In this document: positions 1 through 12,700 of the stretch, piece after piece
Layout: every line of letters begins with the position of its first letter
Numbering within the stretch: position 1 is the first letter of the stretch
Assembly: GCF_000090795.2 (NCBI RefSeq)
Contig: NW_003546248.1
Span: 755,752 to 819,751, forward strand
Source of the DNA: Amphimedon queenslandica
Taxonomy: Eukaryota > Porifera > Demospongiae > Haplosclerida > Niphatidae
Direction: 5' to 3'
DNA length: 64,000 bases
The notes under the pieces: model-generated
What the model was told of the DNA's origin: nothing
Database searches by the model: none
The model's input: only the letters and a program-made list of their open reading frames with translations
Position numbers and translations under genes: made by a program

Positions 1-2
1 GC

Positions 3-1253
3 GAGTCTGATTCTAAAAAAATTTTGCCGCATCTTAGCAAATCTTTTCGATCTTTTTTTGAGTCTTTTTCTTCAGAGCTTGAGACATTAGTGTTTCTACC
101 ACCAGCTGTTCTCAAGGAAGATGGAGGCAATTATTCGCCTTTTAGTGTCTCTACTTCAAGTCTCATCCAATCAGTTGCTTTATCACTGCCTGTACTGAAG
201 CACCTCTCCATTAGCATGCATGCTTGTGATATTAAATGTCTATCTTTGCTATCAGACGTATTGCCCTCTTTATATCACAGCCTCACTACTCTTCATCTCA
301 AAATTGTGAGACCGAAATTCCCAGAGCCTTCATTAGGCCTTGGGCCAGCTTTGTGTGACCTTTACAAGAAGAGCCAAGTCTTCCAGGATTTGATTCTCCA
401 GGGATTGTTCTTTGATAAAGGAGAGTTTGTAAGCCTCATATTGTCTTACTTGACCACAGCTAAATGTTCAGCTGATATGCAAGAATCTGTGACACTCCGT
501 AATATAAAAGTCAGTGGTAGCAGCAACGGAGAGATTGAGAAGCAAGTGATGCCTCAAAATTGCAACAAGTCTTTGTTTGTTTATCGTCTCCTTGACATTG
601 AACCGCTTCACTTTGCTCTGTCAGCTTTCGATGAGATAAGATTGAACACTGTCTCTTTTACGTACATTACAAAGAAGATTCTGATACCATCAGATTTGAA
701 GATCATTGTCGATACCGTTAGGATAGAAAGGATTGTTTTGGATGAGGAGAAATTTGAGGCACTGAGACCACTCCTAGTTGGTAATGTAAAGAAAGTGGAG
801 CTGAGCCTTGCTAATGCTTTCCCACCCTCCATTTACCAAAAGTGCTTGGAAGCTTCCTCTCAGTCTTTAAGCTACTTTGATATGGACTGGTTTCTACCAG
901 ATATATTCAAGGAGTTGACAGACCTTGAAGCTTTCTTTGCCATGTTCTTTTCGCTACTTCCTCCTTCGTGTCTCTCACGTTTGGAACTGAACTTTGTACA
1001 ATTGATAAAAAAGTATGCTTCTTATCTTTTAACCAAGGAGAACACCAGTGGGGTCTGGCTTACAATGAATTCATCTCATGTGAAGCCATTGGAGACAAAG
1101 AACACGATTAGACTATGGAATTTGCTCCACAAATCGTGGAAGGAGAATGCAAATGGATGCAAGTTAAAATTCCTTCACGTAACAGTTGCGGCATTAGATG
1201 AAGTGTATGACGAAGTTATGGAAATGGCAGTGGATCTGATTGAAAACTTTTAA
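3..1253 (+). CDS. 3' part of an unrecognised leucine-rich protein gene
   Basis: The reading frame is open from the first bases of the window to a TAA at 1251-1253, so the gene is cut off at its 5' side. No ATG marks a convincing start and the frame runs in from upstream. The roughly 415 visible residues are rich in leucine, with recurring blocks of alternating hydrophobic residues such as LKHLSIS, LTTLHLKI and LSRLELNF, spaced loosely like degenerate leucine-rich repeats. No catalytic motif, signal peptide or membrane segment is visible in this part. The exon is long for this window, where most exons are 50-250 bp. It could be a sponge-specific LRR-like protein; I do not recognise a named family. 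Confidence 0.6.
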   Translation, partial: ESDSKKILPHLSKSFRSFFESFSSELETLVFLPPAVLKEDGGNYSPFSVSTSSLIQSVALSLPVLKHLSISMHACDIKCLSLLSDVLPSLYHSLTTLHLKIVRPKFPEPSLGLGPALCDLYKKSQVFQDLILQGLFFDKGEFVSLILSYLTTAKCSADMQESVTLRNIKVSGSSNGEIEKQVMPQNCNKSLFVYRLLDIEPLHFALSAFDEIRLNTVSFTYITKKILIPSDLKIIVDTVRIERIVLDEEKFEALRPLLVGNVKKVELSLANAFPPSIYQKCLEASSQSLSYFDMDWFLPDIFKELTDLEAFFAMFFSLLPPSCLSRLELNFVQLIKKYASYLLTKENTSGVWLTMNSSHVKPLETKNTIRLWNLLHKSWKENANGCKLKFLHVTVAALDEVYDEVMEMAVDLIENF

Positions 1254-1363
1254 TGATAATATTTTATAACAATCATAATAAAATGATATAGGTATTGATA
1301 ATAGCTATCATTCATATTTTATAACACAATAAAAATATCAAAGCATTTCACAAAAATCATACA

Positions 1364-2603
1364 TCATTGTTTTGAGCAACACCCTGAGTTACTTCGTTCT
1401 TCGAATATGTCGGGATTTAGTCTATCGAAAGCCTGTAGGACCTCACCAGAAGAATGCTCTTGCTCCAACATGCACTTTATAAGCTCACTAGCAAATAAAA
1501 CAAAGGGGACAAGAGCAAAAAGTAAAAGTTAGTGAGTTATAACAAGAGTATGTTATCTCTAATAGCCCTTGGATTTTTAAGAAGTCACATTCTCATGCTG
1601 TTTTTATCAATCTTTGATAAAGCTGCTATAACAACTGCATCTGTATAAACATTGATTGAAAAACTCCTAAAATATGTGAACACATGATTTCTCTAAAATC
1701 CACAGCTGGATAATTTCTTTAGGTAGTTATATTGGTAATAATTATGTATTTTGAACCTCATTGGTTCAGTTATTCCCTTTCCTTCTTTGACGGAGCAGAA
1801 CGAATAATGAATGAAACCATTTTCTCTAGCGAATTTGTCCACCTGTGACTGAGTGACTACCTTCTTGTCTACCAAATCGTCCTAAAGTGATGAATACACA
1901 CTCAACAAAAGTTGAACAACAAAGACTCTAAGTATTAATAAACAAATAAAATAAATACACAACACGAGAGCATAGAAATGCAACTGTTAAAACCCTTGCT
2001 TTTATACTGACCTTGTTTCCCAGTAGTACACAAGGTACTTTCTCTCCATTTGGAAGCTCAACTTTAGAATCGAGTTCCTGCTTCCATTCTCGTGCACTTT
2101 CAAAACTCTTATTGTTTGTCACGTCAAACATGACCACACAACCAGAAGCACCTCTGAAGTATGTCCTTGCAATTGAGTGAAACCTCTCTTGACCTGAGGA
2201 CAGAGAGAGATGATAATGAATGCACATTAGTACTGAATCTATACAGCTTACCTGCTATATCCCACAACTTTGAAGAGTGCAAAGAGGAGGAGAGAGAGAA
2301 AAACATCACGATTATTATCATTATCATCATTCTAACTGACTCAAGCATGTGACAATAACACTTACGTGTAATCTGATTGTTTCAGTTTCTGACCATTTAA
2401 CGGATTTAACTGCATAATCAGCTGAAACACAACAGAAATACAATGGAATGCTTTTAATGAAAAGAACAATAATTCGTTTCTCTACCTCCTACTGTCGTTT
2501 TGAGATTGGGTACCCACTTATTCAGCACGTAGCTGGCCACGAATGTGGTCTTCCCGACGGAATGGTCTCCTATTAACAAGACCTTGAACACTGACTCGCA
2601 CAT
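1364..2603 (-). CDS. Rab GTPase, Rab29/Rab32-38 subfamily
   Basis: Small membrane-trafficking GTPase. The ATG is at 2603; the first exon carries the P-loop GDHSVGKT. Later exons give LWDIAGQERF (switch II, joined across an intron), the nucleotide-specificity motif NKDD, and SVKEGKG in place of the usual SAK loop. The segment ELDSKVELPNGEKVP is typical of the Rab29/Rab32/Rab38 group, which act on lysosome-related organelles and the trans-Golgi. The last exon is reached by joining ...EPM to SELIKCML across a phase-2 intron near 1492-1758 and ends in CCSKQ at 1364, giving a double cysteine for prenylation close to the C terminus. Reading on past that donor instead gives an unrelated tail ending at 1693, probably intron. 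It lies head to head with a second Rab. Orthology to Rab29 or Rab32 exactly is not decided. Confidence 0.87.
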
Positions 2604-2764
2604 ACTCCACTTTAATATTGATCGGCTAACAAGACGACAACATTAACACTTTCAGCAAACTAGCCCCACCTATAACCACCGCCCACCTATTAATAAATAA
2701 GTCGCCACGTCTACTCTTTGCACAATGATTTGAGCCCCTCCCACAAATATTTGCTGTGAGCAAA
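2604..2764. promoter_or_regulatory. Shared upstream region of two divergent Rab genes
   Basis: Only 161 bp separate the two start codons, so both promoters and 5' UTRs must lie here or overlap the genes. No TATA box is obvious. The assignment as a bidirectional promoter is inferred from geometry only. Confidence 0.5.
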
Positions 2765-4479
2765 ATGGCCTCTTCGCCTTTGGAATATACAAAGAAAGTG
2801 ATCGTTATAGGAGACTCAGCCGTGGGGAAGACCTCTTTCATAGCTCGTGTTACGGAGGGAAGGTTTATCAGCGATCACAAAGCGACTATAGGAGGTGAAA
2901 TCAGTCATAATGCATTGTTATACGTGTTAGATTGTTTCATGTTAACTATGTCACCTCTATAAATCAATCGAATGATAATACATGTAATGGCAATGAGGTA
3001 TTTGTACAGGATTGGAGAAGTCTTTTGTTTTGCAATTATAAACTGCCTCAATAATAAATGGGATCATTGGTATAAAGCTACTGTCTGAATTTGTATATAA
3101 TTTTATCAAACATCTAGTTGGCATCATTCAAAGGCAATATTGAAATGTGTCTATTCATCATTGCCTGGTGCACCCATTATAATGAGTTAGTTAGTATAGC
3201 TTGTCACATGATGAGATAGTGTGTGGATAAGTAAACTGGACTATGTTAAATGCCTCTCTCTCTCTCTCTCTGTCACTGGCATGTCATTGTACTTTCATTA
3301 TGTAGTCGATTGTGCTGTGAAGTCTATCAAGAGAGGAGAAAGCACAACCATCAGATTAGCAGTATGTTCTCTTCCTTTCACATACATTGTCTCTCTCCCC
3401 CACACTTTTAATGTCACTCAGTAATTATTAACTGAAATAATTGTTACTCCAAATGCTACATCCTTTTGCTTGTTGTATTTTACTCATTTTTCTATTTCTG
3501 TTTTTTATGTCTTCCTGTTGTTGCTCTATTATCAAGTTATGGGATATTGGAGGTAAGTTTTATTTATATATTCAAGTAACCATGATGATAAATAATTCCT
3601 ATATAAGGTCAAGAAGCATTCCGTGGTTTAATGCCACAGTTTGCTAGAGGTAGCTCTGGCATTATAATAGTGTGTGATGTTACAAGAAAGGCTACAGTGG
3701 ATGCTGTGAGGATATGGAAGAATGAAGCAGATAAAGTACTAACAAAATTACCACCTTGTATCTTACTGGTGAATAAGGTAATGGAATGTTTTTGTGATGT
3801 TTGCAAGCCTTTTAAATCTTGTCTTCTGCCTTTGCTACCTCTTTATATCTCTTCATTTCCATTTGTTAGTTTGATCTACCAAAGCACATTCATTCGGTGA
3901 GCATAGAGGAACTGGATACTCTTACTGAGGAATGCAAACTCAGTGGTTGGTTTCAGACCTCAGTAAAAGAGAATGTTAACCTGCAAGTATCACTTGAGTA
4001 AGGCATAATAGTTATTATTATTATTATTATAGCTCAATTTGCCAAGTAAAGTTAACGAGTAACATTGAAATGATGCCAAGTTTTTTTTTATTTTTCCTTT
4101 AAGAGGTTTATGCCACTGCACATATACAATATAGTTATACGCATGCTGATGCTATTTTTAGTTTTATACTTGCAATATAGAAAGGTAAAAGAAGGTTTAA
4201 AAATGAAATGGCTGTTTATATGCCTTGGTTAGGATTATAAAAATTCCACACTCATTCTGTAAATTGGTTGAAAAATGTGCCAATACTTTAATAAGTTCTT
4301 AATATATATATTTTTTATTGATTATTCTGATATTATTAAAGTGGTTTTTCTTCATTATTTACAGAGATTTGTCTGATCTAATGGTTCAGTTTGATGAAGG
4401 CTCCCTTCAAGATAATGACACCATTACAACACTACAGAGGCAGTATCATGCAGAGAAGAGAAACTGCATGTGCGATTAA
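2765..4479 (+). CDS. Rab-like GTPase, Rab32-related
   Basis: Start ATG at 2765. Exons by frame and splice signals: 2765-2894, 3306-3361, 3537-3552 (16 bp), 3608-3777, 3870-3997, 4365-4479. The joined product has the P-loop GDSAVGKT, an effector-region join TIGVDCAVKSI, switch II LWDIGGQEAF, and NKFD for guanine recognition. WDIGGQ replaces the commoner WDIAGQ, and FRGLMPQFARG departs from the usual Rab region after GQE. The tail is NCMCD: a CxC followed by one aspartate rather than ending on cysteine. It is a divergent relative of the Rab on the opposite strand and probably arose by inverted duplication. Role in vesicle traffic is inferred from the family. Confidence 0.85.
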
Positions 4480-4791
4480 CAAAGAGGGAGAGAGAGAGAA
4501 CGAGTAAAATATAAATTTTCAATGTGTATTGTTATATAATTATGATATGATGTTATTTTTATTACCAAGTTTCAATTGGTTTTTACATTAAAAATTTCAC
4601 GTCCTTTGTATTATTAGACCTAGCATTATTTTAATTCATAATGTGATTAAGCTTTGCTTGTAAGCTCTTGTTTTAAAATTGAAACTTCATTTTTGCACAA
4701 TGGATCAAGGATTAGAGTATAATTTTTGATTTTTAAAACAGTACCTGCAATTGCGTGGGCGTTAGCTCAGCAGCCATCTATGTAGTTAAAA
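4480..4791. other. Intergenic, no gene seen
   Basis: AT-rich sequence downstream of the second Rab and upstream of POLR2K. It contains a short GAGA tract near 4485-4500. No open frame or RNA-like structure was recognised. Confidence 0.6.
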
Positions 4792-5256
4792 ATGGCGGAT
4801 AGCACTCCAGGCCCAGGGAATACACCAGGCGCGTCTTCTTCACGTAATCCAGTTATCTACATATGTGGAGGTAGCCTATAGCTTGATATATAAACTTGTA
4901 TTGCATTTTCTGCTTGTAGAGTGTCACGGGGAGAACGAGATAAGACCGCGTGATCCAATAAGGTGCACCCAGTGTGGCTACAGGATATTGTACAAGAAGA
5001 GAACAAAAAGAAGTAAAATTTAATTTAATTTAAAAAAATTTTATTAGTAATAACGATGCTTGGAAATGAGATTGAGGTGCATACATCAAATGGAATGTAA
5101 TTAATAATTACTATTATCAAGAGTCTTGCTATTATTTATGAAGCATTAAATGAAATACTATTCATTGTGTATGATTTATGTGCAAATATTATTATTTATA
5201 ATTGTGATCATTATAATGTTATTCTTTTTTTAGTAATTGTGTTCGATGCAAGATAG
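4792..5256 (+). CDS. POLR2K: RNA polymerase I/II/III shared subunit RPABC4 (Rpb12/POLR2K)
   Basis: Smallest zinc-binding subunit common to the three nuclear RNA polymerases. Three exons (4792-4870, 4920-5012, 5234-5256) join to a short protein of about 65 residues. The core reads [13 protein letters not shown], then [20 protein letters not shown] and IIVFDAR at the end. The two CxxC pairs (CGEC, CTQC) bind zinc, and the C terminus is nearly identical to the animal consensus (VVFDAR). The last exon is only 23 bp and restores the conserved ending exactly, which supports the splice model. The N-terminal 24 residues are low-complexity Gly/Pro/Ser, as usual for this subunit. Confidence 0.95.
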
Positions 5257-5434
5257 TCCACTAGATTTTTAATGATTTCTTGGAAAATCAAACCTTTCAT
5301 CAATTCCTCTCATCAAACTCTCTTACTTTCTAATGTATTACATGCATTTATTATTATTATGAAATTTAACTGTAAAACTACTCCATTTTGATTAGCTTGA
5401 TGGGTGTGACAGTCATTAGATTCAATGCTTTGCC

Positions 5435-8400
5435 ATGTGGGCTGAGATAAATGAATCCTCTTTGGGTGTAAAGGAGAGATTGAAGACAGCTGCACAGATA
5501 TGGTCTTCTTTAGAGGCTGGAAAAGATAAAGGGAAACGTGTTGGGCTAGTCCAATGGAGCATTGACCTGTTGATCAGTCTTTATGGAGGAAAAAGTGAGT
5601 TCTTTACTGTCATTGAAATTAATTTTATTAATTGTTTCATAGACAAAAAATCTAAGAAGATTGAAATAAAGAGGTAAGTAGTAGTGGTGTGTATTATATA
5701 ATTATTATTTTGTTATTTTTATTACTTTAAAGGAGAGATCTCTGTAGATGCTGGTCATTCCTTGTTGACTGTTTGAAAGATATTAGAGATGAAGAACGAG
5801 AATGGATAACGTTTACACCCCTTTTCATTGAAGTACAGTATAGGGCTAAATACTATTAAAATTTTCATGATTATGTACTGTTAATTAATTATTATTTTTA
5901 ATACATTTAGATATTATCTGTTGCTATTAAAGAAGGCATGGAAGATGAAGAAGCAAAGAATATCATTTTTAAATGTGTAGAGGCTATATTTCTATGGAGA
6001 CCAGTTCCAGCTGTAATCATGAGACATGACTTGATGGTATTAGGCACACATACCCCTCTCTCTCCCCTTCCCTACTCTCTCTCTCTCTCTCTCTCTCTCC
6101 TTATTCTTTATAATGTATGTTCACTTTCTCTTCTCATTCTTTCCTGCAGTTGCCACTAGTTATTGCATTGTTATGTGACGTCCAGTTTTGTTATAATAAT
6201 GTTGAGCTGATCAACATTGCTTTGAAGCACCAGTCCTACTTGCAACGTATCCATAGCAATCCAAGAAAGGTATAGGAGAATGATGATAATGATAACAACA
6301 ATTGAGTGCTATAAAGTTTGAGCTGATTCCAATCAAAATTAAATTTGATAAGTTGCCTTGTATTATAGTGCAGGGTATTTCGGCGGAAATTACAAGGAAA
6401 GAATTCTCCATTTTTATAATGTTATTTGATGCATATACATGTACTTATGTTGTGTAGCAAGTTTGAGTTAATTCCAATTAAATTTGGATTTTTTACAAAT
6501 TTTTAAAAGTTGCTCCAAAATTGGGTAAAAGTCCCTGTACTATAGTACATGGTCACCGGCCAAATTTTGGCAAAATTGACAAAAAGAGAATTCTCCATTT
6601 TTATTACATTTTCAGATGCATATACATGTACTTATGTTGTATAGCAAGTTTGAGTTGATTCCGATTAAATTTTGATTTTTTACGAATTTTTAAAAGTTGC
6701 TCCAAAATCAGGTAAAAGTCCCTGTACTATAGTACATGGTCACGGGCCAAATTTTGGCAAAATTGACAAGAAGAGAATTCTCTATTTTTATTACATTTTC
6801 TGATGCATATACATGTACTTATGTTGTGTAGCAAGTTTGAGTTGATTCCGATTAAATTTTGATTTTTTACGAATTTTTAAAAGTTGCTCCAAAATCAGGT
6901 AAAAGTCCCTGTACTATAGTACATGGTCATTGGCCAAATTTTAGCAAAATTGACAAGAAGAGAATTCTCCATTTTTATTACATTTTCTGATGCATATACA
7001 TGTACTTATGTTGTGTAGCAAGTTTGAGTTGATTCCGATTAAATTTGGAATTTTTTTACAAATTTTTAAGTTGCTTCAAAATTGGGCTTGTCACAGATTT
7101 TGTGACAACAAAACTAATAGGTTTTGCTTGTCACGGATTTTGTAACAACGGAACTAATGGGTTTTTGTTTTTCACGGATTTCGTGACAACGGAACTAATG
7201 GGTTTTTGCTTGTCACGGCTTTTGTGACAACGGAACTAATGGGTTTTGCTTGTCACGGATATCATGACAACGAAACTAATGGGTTTTTGCTTAAATTGTT
7301 GCTGATTTTGTGACATGGAACTACTAATGTCATTATGTTTTCTGGTACAAATTCCAATCAAAATAAAAAGCCTTCAGTAGTAATTTTTTGCAATTATTAT
7401 AATTTAATAGATCCATTTTCTGTTAGGTCTATTCCAGTATTTGCAATAATTTGTCTTCTTTTTTGTCTTTGGTCCATCAACAAGACAAAACCTTTCGATC
7501 ATCAATTGAAGATATTTTAGGATATTTATTTACAAGGTACTACATGTGTATGAAATATTATCAAAAAGTCACCTTTTACATTTCAGTGATTTTTTACCCG
7601 AATATGGTTCAGTACTTGCACTTGAAGCCACACCTACTTTGGGCTTGGCCACACCCACCAGTTTTGTTAATCAAATGTTTGATACTTTGAGTCAAATATC
7701 CGAACACTCTTCGTCTTTAATTGTGAATGGGGCGTTACCTTTTATGTTTGAAATATTACTCAAACAGAACAAGTAAGTCATGTATATTACAATCTGTATA
7801 GCTGGTGCCTTTTGAGGAACTTAACTTTTTTTGATGTTACAATTTTGTTAAGATTAGCAAAATTAAAATCTGCAAAAATTCAGCTAATACGGTACAAGAC
7901 GGCAGAATGTTGTTCACAAAAATGAAATCTACAAAAATTTTTTTTGGTGGATTTATGAAAATTTAATTCCTCAAAAGTTTCTGGCTATACCAATATGTAG
8001 TACTATTTAGCTCAAATCTTTTGAGCTGTACAATAACGATTAAAAGGTTTCAGGACTTGTGTTTATTTATGATTAGGGTAACTGGTAGAAAGTTACATAA
8101 AGAAAAGGAGTTTCTTTTCTTTTTGAAACTTCTCCAAACACTGGGAGTTCACATCACCATGGCAATGGTTTCCAAGGAAATGAAGGAGGAAGGAGAGAGA
8201 GAGGAAGAGGAGACAGGAGAAGAGAACAAAGGAGAGGAAGATATGACTGTGGTTGATAATTATATCGAGAGTAAAAGTCATTTGAGATCAATAAATCAAG
8301 TTTCATTGATGATGGAATCAGTGATTGGTTCTGAGTCTGATCCTGTGTTAGATAATATCGGAAAATTATTGTCACTGCTTAAAGAGTATGGTGTATACCA

Positions 8401-9735
8401 GGTACATGTACATGTACATGTCATTATTTTCTCTTCTCCTTCCCTTTTTCTGCCACTTCTGTTCCTTTCTTTCCCTATAACAATCATTGTGTTATTTTTA
8501 TAATAATTTATGCTGAAGATCACTGAAGATAAAGATGATGGACAATTCCAAAAGCTTCAACTACTTTCAAACATCATTTCAATGAAAACTACACTCAAGT
8601 AATGCATTGCTAGTACTATCATTTTCTGATGTCTCTATAGAAAGTTTAAGTCAATTTCTTAGCATCTTTTACTATTTCTTCACTTTCTATTTCTATTGCT
8701 TTTATTTTTAGTAACATTGACACTGTTTTTATGTGCCTTGAATCAATGTTGAGACTCAATCATTTACTGATAGAGCCGCTACTCCCTGATATCTGGTCAC
8801 TGCTACTTACACTACCGAAGGAGCTCGTGGAAAATGGAAAAGTGAGTGAACTATGAGAGAGAGGGGGGGACAATTTGATATTATTTTTTAATAGTTTATT
8901 GCCAATTTTTCTGACACTGTTGCATCGTTTTATGGTAAATTACGTCAGGTAAACAATAAATTTAATAATAATGATAATAGTAATATTTTTCTTATAGATA
9001 CCATTATTTCTTAGTTGTGTTCTTGGGTCTATCAAAGTATCACAAGAGGCAGTAAAGCAATTAGGAATTAAACCGTTATTTTATCAATCCACAGAGAAAA
9101 TGTAATGAATTAAATGAAAGCATATTCTTTGCCCTTTCTCTTTTACTGCCTTGCTTCTCTCCTTCTTTCTTTCTCCCTCTCCCTCTCTCTGTTAAAGATT
9201 ATCAATGCTATTGAGAATTTTACCTGTTGCACAATCCCTTGAGATATTTGATAGCTTCCTCAAGCATTTCAAAGAGATTCAATTACCACTGGTAGATCAA
9301 ATAACCGCTACCAAAAGATCATCAGCCAAGAAGAGAAGGAGAGAAAGCAATAGCTCAAGCTTAATAGCTCCACATGCCTCCTCCTCCTCTGTACTCTCTG
9401 GCCTCCTTATGTCTATGGATGCTTTCTCTTTATTCATCAGTAATATCCCACTGGACCTCTTTTGTAAAGGGAGACAGCACGAAGGGATGAGAGAGAAACT
9501 GACAGGTATTGTCAATGAAGTGTATACTCCATTGCTTCTTGCAACACTCCAGAATGTAAGTAAAAACTCTGTACACTTAAACATGTTTATATGATTGCAT
9601 TTTTTGTACAGTTTAAAAGTTAATTAGATAAGGTGTACGTAACTCAATACTATTGATATTTGATGTATTTTGAGAGATGAAATGACATACCAGTTAGCAC
9701 ATATTATTAGAATTACATGTTGCATCATATTCTTA

Positions 9736-9774
<39 letters not shown>

Positions 9775-12700
9775 ATTGACAATGATGAATTACAATAATA
9801 ATGAGTGGTTTAATAAACAAAACACTAGTGATAATATTATTATTAATTTTTTCTTTTCTTTTCTTTTCTTTTCTTTTAGGCTGATTTCTTGTTCCCGGCT
9901 GTTTTATATTTTCAATTAATCCAAACAAAATACTATCACTCAGTCTCTACCATTGAAAGAGGAGCTGAGAGTATTAAAAGGATGAATCATTCCTCAGTAC
10001 AGTTGAGCTGGTCACCTACTAATGATCTGTGTCTTCTTTATAATGGAGAAGCTTTACCAATGCCATCCACTCTATTGCCTATCTCTGAATATTTAATGGT
10101 AAAACATTTAATCAAATATGTGTACCATCGACAAAATTCTTATTACATTTTCTGATGCATTTTGAAGCTGACATATCAATCAAAATTGGATTTTTATAAG
10201 CCAATTTAAAAAAATACCCAAGGCTATAGCCCATGGTATTTTCGAAAAAATGGCTCCGAAATCACCCCAAATTTCTATTACATTTTTTGATACATATTGA
10301 TGTCCTTATGCTGTGTAGAAAGTTTGAAATGATTCCAACTTCAATTTTCCAAGTTACAGCCATTTTAAGAAAATGTCAAAATTTTGAAAATTACCCAAGG
10401 CTATAGTCCATGGTATTTTTGAAAAAATGGCTCCGAAATCACCCCAAATTTTTATTAGATTTTCTGATACATATTGATGTCCTTATGCTGTGTAGAAAGT
10501 TTGAGGTGATTCCGACTTCAATTTTTCAAGTTACAGCCATTTTAAGAAAATGTCAAAATTTTGAAAAATACCTAAGGCTATAGCCCATGGTATTTTCGAA
10601 AAAATGGCTCTGAAATCACCCCAAATTTTTATTAGATTTTCTAATGCATATTGATGTCCTTATGCTGTGTAGAAAGTTTGAGGTGATTCCGACTTTAATT
10701 TTCCAAGTTACGGCCATTTTAAGAAAATGCCAAAATTTTGAAAATTACCCAAGGCTATAGCCTATGGTTTTTTTCTGAAAATTAGCTTTAAAATTTTCCT
10801 CAGTTTTTGTTACTTTTTAAACACATATCCACTGGTCATTATTCCTTCGTCTCTAGAGGTGCTTGTGTGTATTGGAGCTGAGATTTACAAAAGAGACAAG
10901 CCTACAAATTGAAGGAACATTAAACCACTTGCTCTCAGTTCCTCTCTCATCCACTTCATCTCTCACTAACTGGAATGGACAGGTACAGTTGTATATTGCT
11001 AACTACATTATTTATAATGTACAGTCTAAAAAATTCAGTATGTACACATAACCTCATCACTCATTGCTTGCTAATTGAATATTGAGCATAATGTTTGTAT
11101 TCAAGCACAGCTCATTTGTCCCTCAAAAGGTAGTACAATTTGCAAATATGCTATTGGGTGTTGGGTGAGCTGGTTTGCCTAACTTAGGAGATAATTCTTT
11201 GGATTAATTAGATTTTAAAATTAAAGTAGGAAACTTTGAGAAAGATTTAGAGTGAAAGAGATTTGCATTTGTCTTTAAAGTAGTATTATTTATTCTACAT
11301 GTATTATTTCAGATCCTGAGTATTAATGCTGCTAATGTCACTGCTGCAGTTCATCTGTTGTTGTTTAAAAATTTACCATTTCTTTATTCTATGATGGAGT
11401 CCTGCCCTTCTTCATCTCCCTTTGATCAACTAGCTACCATTATTCACAAATCCTTGATTCAATGCACTGATCCTGATCCTGATACTGATACTGATTCTGA
11501 TTCTGATTCTAATGAGGTGTGCAGGGTGATACAGGAGCTGCTATTATCAGACTCTTATAGTCAAATGAAGTCATTACATGTTTCATTGGTCAAGTGTGTC
11601 AGTGGTCACATGTATTCACTCTGGCCTAAGAAGTATGTTAATTGAATCACCTCAGTATATCAACAATCACACATACATATATAGTGTCTCATATACCTTC
11701 TTCCTTTCACCCTCTCTCCTTTCTCCCTCTCTCCTTTCACCCTTTATCCTTCTATCCTTTATCCTTTATCCTTTAATTTATTATCCTTTTGTCCTCTGCT
11801 TTGTTCCTTCCCCCCCCTCTCTCTTGTATAGGTATTCTAAAGTCATAAAGAATATTTTGTCGTGCGATGACGAAGTGAATTCTCCTCCTATTCAGTGTCT
11901 CATTAGTGATGATGAGAGAATTATTAAGAAACTGGAGACTTTTATTCAACACTTGACTCCATCGCTAATGGTGAGTGCTGAATGGAAACTTAGAAGAGGA
12001 TATTATTATTATTATTTTTACAGATCATGGAGTCGGTCCCACTCTCTTTTTCACAAGAAAATGACATTTTTATTGTTAAAGTATTAACTATCCTGATACA
12101 CTGGTCCATGACAGCTTTAGTGAGTTAACTCTTTCCCCCCCCCCCTCTCTCTCTCTCTCACTCTCTCTCTCTCTTTCTCTCTCTCTTCATTTATTCCTAA
12201 TATTATTTAGGTTCTTGTTAATTCCAGTATTATTCTCAATCATCAAGAACCAGTAGTTCATTTATTATTACTCCTAGCTAGAACTAGTGAAGTAACATTA
12301 TTGAATAGAAAAAAGGAGAAGAGAAAGTCCTACGATCATAAAAACCACAGGAGGGACTGGGGCTCTGCCTGTAAGTGGTTTAAAGAGCTCTTGACTGAAC
12401 TGGAAGAGAAAGATGAAGAGCTATCACAAGTTAGCACTGTACTTGTGCTTGGCTGTTGTAACTAGCTGCTTTTTAATTAGAAATCTTGTGATCTAAAATC
12501 GGCAGTATTGTTTAGCATGGAGATGCTGTTAAAGCTCGAACTTTTAACTAACCCAGTTTCAGATGAAAAGAAAAAGAGACAAGACACTCCAACAGTTAAT
12601 GGTGAATGTATAACTTATTGGAATTCAATAGAAGAACAAGTTATTACTAACGTGAGTCACTACTGTCCACCACCTACTGTGGCTATGGATTCATGTTCAT

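Noticed and set aside
1693-1758. C-terminal extension of the first Rab ending SSCGF
   Set aside because: A good donor (gag|gttcaa) leads in phase to an exon ending CCSKQ, the expected prenylation tail, so this part is probably intron.
8021-8503. 160-codon frame as a separate gene
   Set aside because: It contains a genuine URB2 exon but runs into introns on both sides, with splice signals at the exon edges.
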